Source: CADEEV01 sp032127875 (GTDB lineage Bacteria; Acidobacteriota; Vicinamibacteria; Fen-336). Taken from it: 9,239 nucleotides of DNA. Below, piece after piece: positions 5,727 through 9,239 of this stretch (the first letter of the stretch is position 1; every line of letters starts with the position of its first letter). The notes beneath the pieces are model-generated. The model searched no databases, was not told the origin of the DNA, and saw only the letters and a program-made list of their open reading frames with translations. A program made the translations under genes and the position numbers. The stretch covers positions 1 through 9,239 of the forward strand of contig JAQBHI010000001.1 of NCBI GenBank assembly GCA_032127875.1, given 5' to 3'.

Positions 5727-6018
5727 GATAGGGCCTGAAATTTCCGGTCACTGTGTCTTTCTGCTCGGTGGTAGCGGGAGTTCCGTCCACGAAGATTTCT
5801 GCGAAGCCCCGCCATTCGTCGTTCCGCCTGAACCAGGACGCGGCCCCGTGCATCGACGTTGGCCTTGCCAGGACCCGGTCCTCGAAGCGGATGGTCATCC
5901 GCGGGAAGACGCTGTCCTTGAACTTGCGGTGGCTTGTCGCGTTGGCGTCGGCGTTCTCGCGGGCAACCTCACGGGTGCGTCGGCCGCGGGCGCCGCCTTC
6001 GGGTTTCGCGCTTCTCAT
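5713..6018 (-). CDS. Hypothetical protein, 101 aa
   Basis: I do not recognise this protein. Its first ~35 residues are very basic and look disordered (KPEGGARGRRTREVAREN), then a more ordered part follows with TIRFEDRVLARP, SWFRRNDEWRGFAEIFVDG and TVTGNFRPYLDQL. The basic N-terminus could bind nucleic acid; this is inference. The ATG at 6016-6018 overlaps the TGA of the zinc-ribbon gene before it and has GGAG seven bases upstream, so the start is well supported; frames reaching further upstream are shadows. It is the last gene of its block, and its last codons carry the -35-like box of site A. Confidence 0.75.
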   Translation of the reverse strand: MRSAKPEGGARGRRTREVARENADANATSHRKFKDSVFPRMTIRFEDRVLARPTSMHGAASWFRRNDEWRGFAEIFVDGTPATTEQKDTVTGNFRPYLDQL

Positions 6019-6551
6019 TCGTCGTCTCCAGGCTTCAGGCACCGGACGCGGGAGTCGCACCGGTAGCAGTAGCAGGCGTCGGGCGCCTGCAGGTAGAGGA
6101 CCCAGCGCTTGCACGTCGGGCACCACTTCTTCTCGTCGATAGCGATCATCGCATGGCGCTCCAGGGCCGCCCGCTCCTTGTGGGCCGTATCCAGCACCTT
6201 GTGGGCGGCCTGCGCGGCGACGCACTTCTCAATGGCGATGACCAGCTTGGCGACGTCGAGCACGCCCTTGCTGTTGACGGCCACCCGCTTCGAGAACTTC
6301 CGCGAGTCTCGGTAGCCCCCCTGGCGGATCCAGCCCAGGTCGAAGAACGCGGCCTCTACACCGGCCTGCGGCTGGTTCTCGGAGACGGCCCCGTAGTGGT
6401 CCCGCAGGGTGACCTGGATGTAGACCTCGCCGATGACGATGTTCCGGTGGAAACCGTTGTGGCTCTCGGTGAGCTTACCGCCAGCGCGCTCGGCTGCGAC
6501 GCCCAGGGCGACGAGTCCTTCGATGTGAGTGATTCGTTTCTGGTAGCTCAT
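6015..6551 (-). CDS. Zinc-ribbon protein, 178 aa
   Basis: The C-terminus has a clear zinc-ribbon: C144-P-T-C147 and, 14 residues on, C162-Y-R-C165, with extra Cys at 160 and 171. The N-terminal two thirds have strands such as NIVIGEVYIQVTLRDHYG and a long helix around 98-138 (VLDVAKLVIAIEKCVAAQAAHK). Zinc-ribbons of this kind usually bind nucleic acid or protein partners in transcription or replication; the family is not recognised. The ATG at 6549-6551 overlaps the preceding TGA, with GGAGAG seven bases upstream. Another zinc-binding protein with four CxxC pairs lies two genes upstream, so two small metal-binding proteins share this region. Confidence 0.78.
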   Translation of the reverse strand: MSYQKRITHIEGLVALGVAAERAGGKLTESHNGFHRNIVIGEVYIQVTLRDHYGAVSENQPQAGVEAAFFDLGWIRQGGYRDSRKFSKRVAVNSKGVLDVAKLVIAIEKCVAAQAAHKVLDTAHKERAALERHAMIAIDEKKWCPTCKRWVLYLQAPDACYCYRCDSRVRCLKPGDDE

Positions 6552-6682
6552 CGGTATGCTCTCCGTGCCGCCTTGCGGCTCGCCTTGTTCGCGGCCTTGC
6601 GGGCCCAGGTCGGGGCCTTGCCCCAGAAGTCTGCGCGGACTGCCTTGCGGCCCCGCAGCTTGTCGCTCTTGCTCGTGTCCAT
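6548..6682 (-). CDS. Possible nested small basic protein, 44 aa
   Basis: This would be the in-frame 3' part of the 147-aa frame, started at an internal ATG (6680-6682) exactly five bases after the TAAGCT -10-like box of site B. The same TNTCCCATG arrangement occurs at site D, where the following gene clearly starts. The product begins MDTSKSDKLRGRKAVRADF and is dominated by Lys, Arg and Ala, typical of a small DNA- or RNA-binding protein. It overlaps the zinc-ribbon gene start by ATGA. I cannot tell from sequence alone whether this short product, the long one, or both are made. Confidence 0.45.
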   Translation of the reverse strand: MDTSKSDKLRGRKAVRADFWGKAPTWARKAANKASRKAARRAYR

Positions 6683-6991
6683 GGGACAGCTTACCCCACG
6701 TTTTCCGACTTGGTCGGATGTTGTTTCCGGAAACCGCAGGAAGGCGGCCGTCTTGACGTCGGGCCAGTTGACCAGCTCGAAGGTGTATCGGAAGCCGTTG
6801 CGCCCAGTGACGCGGTAGAATCCCGCCTGGACAAAGCCGCTTACCGGGAAGACCTCGGCGGCCGCCGGGTGCGCCTCGCTCGCTGGGTTGGGCGCGTCCT
6901 GGTGGAGGCCCCGCACGATGACGGCCGGGGACTCGTGGCCCTTGTGTCGGCAGGCGGCGCGGATGAAAACGATTTCGTCGGTTGGGATCAT
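6548..6991 (-). CDS. Hypothetical protein, 147 aa, possibly an in-frame fusion across promoter-like site B
   Basis: The frame runs unbroken for 147 codons from an ATG placed five bases after the -10-like box of site C. Residues 1-89 look like one compact domain (MIPTDEIVFIRAACRHKGHE, then VQAGFYRVTGRNGFRYTFEL). Residues 90-103 are encoded by a second copy of the promoter-like repeat (site B). Residues 104-147 (MDTSKSDKLRGRK to the end) are strongly basic and could be a separate 44-aa protein started at that internal Met. In site C the bases just upstream of the repeat form the TGA stop of the gene before; at the matching place in site B the codon is GAA, so no stop occurs. Either one long protein, or a long and a nested short product, are possible. 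Function unknown. Confidence 0.6.
   Translation of the reverse strand: MIPTDEIVFIRAACRHKGHESPAVIVRGLHQDAPNPASEAHPAAAEVFPVSGFVQAGFYRVTGRNGFRYTFELVNWPDVKTAAFLRFPETTSDQVGKRGVSCPMDTSKSDKLRGRKAVRADFWGKAPTWARKAANKASRKAARRAYR
6688..6717 (-). promoter_or_regulatory. Promoter-like repeat B (inside an open frame)
   Basis: CCGACC (6712-6717), an 18-base spacer ending ACGTGGGG, and TAAGCT (6688-6693), ending five bases before an in-frame ATG. It is a close copy of site C: 16 identical bases (6710-6725 with 7019-7034) and nine identical bases (6692-6700 with 7001-7009) at identical spacing, with an unrelated nine bases between. Unusually, it is fully inside a coding frame. Confidence 0.6.
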
Positions 6992-6996
6992 GAGTA

Positions 6997-7026
6997 AGGA
7001 TACCCCACGATCGGGGAGTTGGTCGG
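6997..7026 (-). promoter_or_regulatory. Promoter-like repeat C (upstream of 147-aa gene)
   Basis: CCGACC (7021-7026), an 18-base spacer ending TCGTGGGG, and TATCCT (6997-7002), ending five bases before the ATG at 6989-6991. It fills the gap right after the stop codon of the four-CxxC gene. The spacer also holds a short inverted repeat, CCCCGATCGTGGGG, which may be part of the recognition signal or chance. Confidence 0.6.
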
Positions 7027-7033
7027 ATGTTGT

Positions 7034-7255
7034 TCAGGAATCGCAGGCTTCGCAGATCCGATAGTCCTTGTCATCGCGGACTGGGGCGAACAGAATCTTT
7101 CCGACGGCTCCGCAATCCCAGCAGGATTCCGGCTTGCAGGTGCCGCACCACGCGTAGCTCCGCGTGGCCCCGTCGAACTTGGAGACCCACAGGCCCTCGC
7201 TGTCCAGCCTGCAGTTGTGGCACTTCAGGCGCCCGAACGGGTGGGTGATTCTCAT
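7034..7255 (-). CDS. Small double zinc-finger protein, 73 aa (four CxxC pairs)
   Basis: Eight cysteines form four C-x-x-C pairs: C12/C15 (KCHNC), C37/C40 (WCGTC), C45/C48 (SCWDC) and C68/C71 (ICEAC). This is enough for two zinc sites, either side by side or interleaved as in RING- and rubredoxin-like folds. Almost the whole protein is metal-binding scaffold, so it is likely a structural adaptor that contacts nucleic acid or another protein; no catalytic motif is seen. The ATG overlaps the preceding gene's TGA, and AGAGGAAG lies a few bases upstream as a ribosome-binding site. It ends its block: site C starts just after its TGA. Confidence 0.8.
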   Translation of the reverse strand: MRITHPFGRLKCHNCRLDSEGLWVSKFDGATRSYAWCGTCKPESCWDCGAVGKILFAPVRDDKDYRICEACDS

Positions 7256-7419
7256 CGGTTCTTCCTCTCGGCGTGGTAGACGCTGGCCTCGTCCCGGTAG
7301 CGGCCCCCGCGGCCGCCTCCGTCCTCGCGGTCGAGCGCGTCGGCGTAGGGCAGGGTCTTCTCGCGGTCGGCTTTACTTCTTCGACTTCTTCGACTTCTTG
7401 CACTTCTTGCCCTTGCCAT
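7252..7419 (-). CDS. Small hypothetical protein, 55 aa, overlapping the end of the collagen-like gene
   Basis: This short frame is supported by several signs. Its TGA overlaps the next ATG (ATGA), as at other junctions here. Its ATG (7417-7419) has GAGGAAG six bases upstream. From codon 16 on, nearly every codon ends in G or C, as in the other genes. Its first ~15 codons overlap the lysine-rich tail of the collagen-like lipoprotein in another frame, where the repeated AAG-AAG-TCG bases are read as AGA-AGT-CGA, giving an Arg/Ser-rich start (MARARSARSRRSRRSK). The unique part, ADREKTLPYADALDRED then a Gly/Arg-rich turn and YRDEASVYHAERKNR, is charged and probably partly disordered. Function unknown. 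A start within the overlap by another mechanism is possible. Confidence 0.6.
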   Translation of the reverse strand: MARARSARSRRSRRSKADREKTLPYADALDREDGGGRGGRYRDEASVYHAERKNR

Positions 7420-7861
7420 CGTCGTCTTCCTCGTCGCAGAAGATTACGATTTCCCCGACCAGGAGGCAGGTCGGGCTGTTGAAGATCTCCCCGCCGGGCA
7501 GGTCGCCCTCCTCGTCGCTCCGTAGGACTACCAGAAAGTCGCCCCGGGTCCGGACGGCGTAGAGCCCGACGTCGGTGATGATCAGCAGGCCCTCCTCCCC
7601 GGCGATGGCGCCCAGGTCCTCCAGATCGCTCGGTAGCGCGTCGGAGACGGAGACGTAGTCTGGGAGGTGGAGGCCGTCGATGCCCCGCACGACGATGACG
7701 CGGGACGCCGGGGTGCCGTCCAGTCCGTCGGTGCCGTCCTGGCCGTTGGTGCCGTCCTGGCCGATGCCGTTCTGGCCGGGCTCGCCGGGTTTGCCGGTCT
7801 TGCCGTGTCGGCAGCCGGAGAAGACGAGGAGGGTGAGAGCGAGAATGGTGGTGAGTTTCAT
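7373..7861 (-). CDS. Collagen-like predicted lipoprotein, 162 aa
   Basis: The signal MKLTTILALTLLVFSG ends at Cys17 (FSGC), a plausible lipobox, so the protein is probably exported and lipid-anchored. Right after it comes a Gly-x-x repeat: glycines at 20, 23, 26, 29, 32, then 34, 37, 40, 43, 46 and 49, a collagen-like run with one register slip at Gly-Ile-Gly (32-34). Collagen-like repeats in phage proteins usually trimerise fibres; on a membrane-anchored lipoprotein they suggest a trimeric stalk. A globular domain follows (SRVIVVRGIDGLHLPDYV; GLLIITDVGLYAVR), then an acidic cluster (CDEEDDDG) and a lysine-rich tail (KKCKKSKKSKK). A cell-surface role, for example altering adsorption, is inference. 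The ATG overlaps the previous TGA; no Shine-Dalgarno sequence is seen. Confidence 0.78.
   Translation of the reverse strand: MKLTTILALTLLVFSGCRHGKTGKPGEPGQNGIGQDGTNGQDGTDGLDGTPASRVIVVRGIDGLHLPDYVSVSDALPSDLEDLGAIAGEEGLLIITDVGLYAVRTRGDFLVVLRSDEEGDLPGGEIFNSPTCLLVGEIVIFCDEEDDDGKGKKCKKSKKSKK
7730..7763 (-). repeat. Direct repeat within the collagen-like coding region
   Basis: Two identical 16-base copies (7730-7745 and 7748-7763) with an 18-base period encode six-residue collagen units of the form Gly-Gln-Asp-Gly-Thr-x. Such in-frame DNA repeats allow the stalk length to change by slippage or recombination without breaking the frame. Confidence 0.7.
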
Positions 7862-8451
7862 TTCGATTGACGGCGCAGGCGCGCGTAGCAGGAACGCTCG
7901 ATCTCGCGAGCGGTGAGGGTGACCGGCCCGGTGAGGGCTCGGCCGAATGCCGAAGCGGGCCGGGTGATCGGTCCGGTGAAGTGGTGGAAGGAGGTCTTGC
8001 CGCGCGGGATCACCAGCTTGACTTGGCCGCGCGCCAAGATGAGGTCGGCGACGTCCCGGCCCTCCTGCGTGTTGGGCAAATTGACGACACGCGTGTCGCT
8101 GCCGCCCGGGTGCTTCGTGTAGCGGGCGCCCTTCGTGATCGCGTTGATCTTGGCCCGGATGCTGACCGGCAGCGCGTCCGGCTGCGGCGGGAGCCACAGC
8201 TCGAAGCTGGTGACCTTCTTGGCCCTCAGGAAGACGAGTCGTCCGGCCCTCTCGTCCTCGCGGGCCCGGAGGACGTCGATCGCGTTCCACTCGGCGAGCA
8301 GCTCCTGCAGCTCTCCGTCCCGGACCGTGAGGCCCTCGGCGATCTGCTCCAGGAACCAGCGGAGCAGCTTGCTGTCCTTCTTGTCGTTGAACGTGTGCTG
8401 GTGGAGCGCCAGGGCGGCGACCGTCGAGGCTTGGGCTGCGATGTTCGTCAT
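7858..8451 (-). CDS. Hypothetical protein, 197 aa
   Basis: Function not recognised. The N-terminal ~60 residues look helical (KLLRWFLEQIAEGLTVRDGE, LQELLAEWNAID), the middle has strands (RLVFLRAKKVTSFELWLPP), and a Gly/Lys/Thr-rich part contains TKGARYTKHPGGSDTRVVNL and GKTSFHHFTGPI. The C-terminus is basic (AREIERSCYARLRRQSK). There is no complete P-loop, zinc motif or membrane segment. Although the frame is open five codons further, the ATG at 8449-8451 is chosen because the -10-like box of site D (TAGACT) ends exactly five bases before it, matching sites B and C. It is the first gene of its block and overlaps the collagen-like gene by ATGA. Confidence 0.75.
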   Translation of the reverse strand: MTNIAAQASTVAALALHQHTFNDKKDSKLLRWFLEQIAEGLTVRDGELQELLAEWNAIDVLRAREDERAGRLVFLRAKKVTSFELWLPPQPDALPVSIRAKINAITKGARYTKHPGGSDTRVVNLPNTQEGRDVADLILARGQVKLVIPRGKTSFHHFTGPITRPASAFGRALTGPVTLTAREIERSCYARLRRQSK

Positions 8452-8456
8452 GGGAC

Positions 8457-8486
8457 AGTCTACCACAGGATTCGCTCAGGAGTCGA
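8457..8486 (-). promoter_or_regulatory. Promoter-like repeat D (upstream of 197-aa gene)
   Basis: TCGACT (8481-8486), an 18-base spacer ending CTGTGG, and TAGACT (8457-8462), ending five bases before an ATG. The -35-like box is in the last sense codons of the DNA ligase gene (Leu-Asp-Ser-stop), like site A, whose upstream gene ends with Leu-Asp codons in the same place. Confidence 0.57.
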
Positions 8487-9239
8487 GATGCATGTCGCGA
8501 AAGCCCAGGAAGGACGGGAAGCGCGGCGCCACACCTTCGATGCGACCGCCGGGTGGCGGCTGGAACTTTACTTTCACGTGGTAGCCGATTACCTCGCCGT
8601 GGGCGAACTCCTCCCAGATCTCGGCGCGCTGCGCCGCGGAGAATCCGGTTCCGACCGAGAATTCCGTCCCATCCGCGAATCTACACTGTAGACTCCCCAT
8701 AGTCCCAGATTTGGACTTGAACTCCGCGTGGCTGGCACGCTTCGTGCGTCCGAAGGCATCCTTCTGGGCCTCGTTCTCGTTGTGCAGCAGCTCTGAAACC
8801 CCGATGACAAGGGCCTCTTCGTCCGCGAAGGGCTTGAATTTCAGCAGGATTCCCTCTTTGAGACTGCTCCGGCCACATTTGTAGCCCGAATCGGGCGAGT
8901 TCACCATCAGGCCCTCGTAGCCAATCTGCAGAAAATTTTCGTAGGCCTCCAGCAGCTCCTGGGCCGAGTGGACCACCTCGTGGGGCACCACGCCGAAGTG
9001 GATCGAGCTGACGTCTCTGACAATAGTCTGGAGGTCCCGGAAGCGCTCCGCGTAGGGCTGTGAGACGTTGCCGTCCTGGACCCAGTCGAATGCGGCGAAA
9101 ACGAAGTTGGGCTCACCGGTCTTGCGGCGCATCGCGCCGGAACACTCGTGGAACTTACTAGTGAGGTCACGGAGCATGAGTTCGCCGTCCAGGCCCTCCG
9201 GCAGGTTGGCCTCGCACCACGCGCGCACGAAGTCGTTCG
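8476..9239 (-). CDS. ATP-dependent DNA ligase, partial (N-terminal part outside window)
   Basis: The visible 253 residues are the C-terminal part of a nucleotidyltransferase-type DNA ligase similar to phage T7 ligase, which seals nicks using ATP. In order, with numbering from the window edge: LDGELML (16-22), FAAFDWV (47-53, the motif III region), EGLMVN (108-113, motif IV), a Gly/Ser loop, LLKFKPF (131-137, motif V with its two lysines), then an OB-fold domain containing MGSLQCRFADGTEF and VGTGFS, and the family-typical end RFPSFLGFRDM. The motif I lysine (KxDG) must lie upstream, outside the window. The reading frame is open to the edge, so an internal GTG near 9228 is not the true start. 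Its stop lies within the spacer of promoter-like site D. Confidence 0.93.
   Translation of the reverse strand, partial: NDFVRAWCEANLPEGLDGELMLRDLTSKFHECSGAMRRKTGEPNFVFAAFDWVQDGNVSQPYAERFRDLQTIVRDVSSIHFGVVPHEVVHSAQELLEAYENFLQIGYEGLMVNSPDSGYKCGRSSLKEGILLKFKPFADEEALVIGVSELLHNENEAQKDAFGRTKRASHAEFKSKSGTMGSLQCRFADGTEFSVGTGFSAAQRAEIWEEFAHGEVIGYHVKVKFQPPPGGRIEGVAPRFPSFLGFRDMHLDS

Noticed and set aside
4277..5815. 512-aa minus-strand open frame
   Set aside because: It runs out of frame through the DUF932 gene and is Arg/Pro/Gly-rich low-complexity as expected for a GC-rich shadow. Only its last 85 codons (from 4534) are treated as real.
7376..7404. Programmed frameshift in the AAG-AAG-TCG repeats joining the collagen-like gene to the 55-aa frame
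   Set aside because: No standard slippery heptamer or downstream structure is evident, and the 55-aa frame has its own ATG and ribosome-binding site. It is not excluded, only less likely.
2094..8490. The dispersed repeats as a CRISPR array or attachment sites
   Set aside because: Copies are hundreds to thousands of bases apart, only partly identical, and always just upstream of genes on the same strand, so promoter/operator elements fit better.
1..9239. tRNA or rRNA genes
   Set aside because: No cloverleaf-like segment with the conserved T-loop bases and CCA-side pairing, and no rRNA-like stretch, was noticed on either strand by eye; a covariance-model scan would settle this.

Overview
This GC-rich window looks like part of a tailed-phage (or prophage) genome. 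Every gene I can support lies on the minus strand, so transcription runs from 9239 down to 1. The genes are small and tightly packed, and most overlap the next one by an ATGA stop/start junction. Recognisable products are an ATP-dependent DNA ligase (5' end outside the window), a DUF932/TIGR03299 phage-plasmid protein, a calcineurin-like metallophosphoesterase, a ClpP-like serine protease and a single-stranded DNA-binding protein. Around them are small unknown proteins, two predicted lipoproteins (one collagen-like), two zinc-ribbon proteins and small membrane proteins. This is a DNA-metabolism and accessory region; no capsid, tail, terminase or polymerase gene is visible. The host cannot be named. 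High GC together with TANNNT -10 boxes placed directly at start codons would suit an actinobacterial or Deinococcus-like host, but this is inference.

Layout in transcription order: partial ligase (9239-8476); promoter-like site D (8457-8486); unknown 197-aa gene, collagen-like lipoprotein, an overlapping 55-aa gene not obvious from length-filtered ORF calling, and a 73-aa four-CxxC protein (8451-7034); site C (6997-7026) and a close copy, site B (6688-6717), which lies inside an open frame; a 147-aa frame that may hold a nested 44-aa basic protein, a 178-aa zinc-ribbon protein and a 101-aa unknown (6991-5713); site A (5697-5726) and the DUF932 gene (5658-4600); site E (-10 at 4579-4584) running into a perfect 12-bp hairpin (4553-4580); an 85-aa unknown, the phosphoesterase, the ClpP-like protease and an 85-aa membrane protein (4534-2118); site F (2100-2129); then a lipoprotein, 108-, 73- and 91-aa unknowns, a 154-base interval, SSB, a 99-aa unknown and the start of a membrane protein (2093-1).

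The most interesting feature is the repeated intergenic element. Six copies share a GGTA-containing -10-like box (TAGAAT, TAGACT, TATCCT, TAAGCT), usually preceded 18 nt upstream by CCGACC/TCGACC. Each copy sits at the head of a block of overlapping genes. In four copies the -10-like box ends only 5-6 nt before an ATG, so the predicted mRNAs would be leaderless. Several genes inside the blocks instead have GGAG/GAGG ribosome-binding sites. The window therefore appears to be cut into small transcription units by one dispersed phage promoter family, with leaderless initiation for first genes and overlap-coupled or SD-assisted initiation for the rest.
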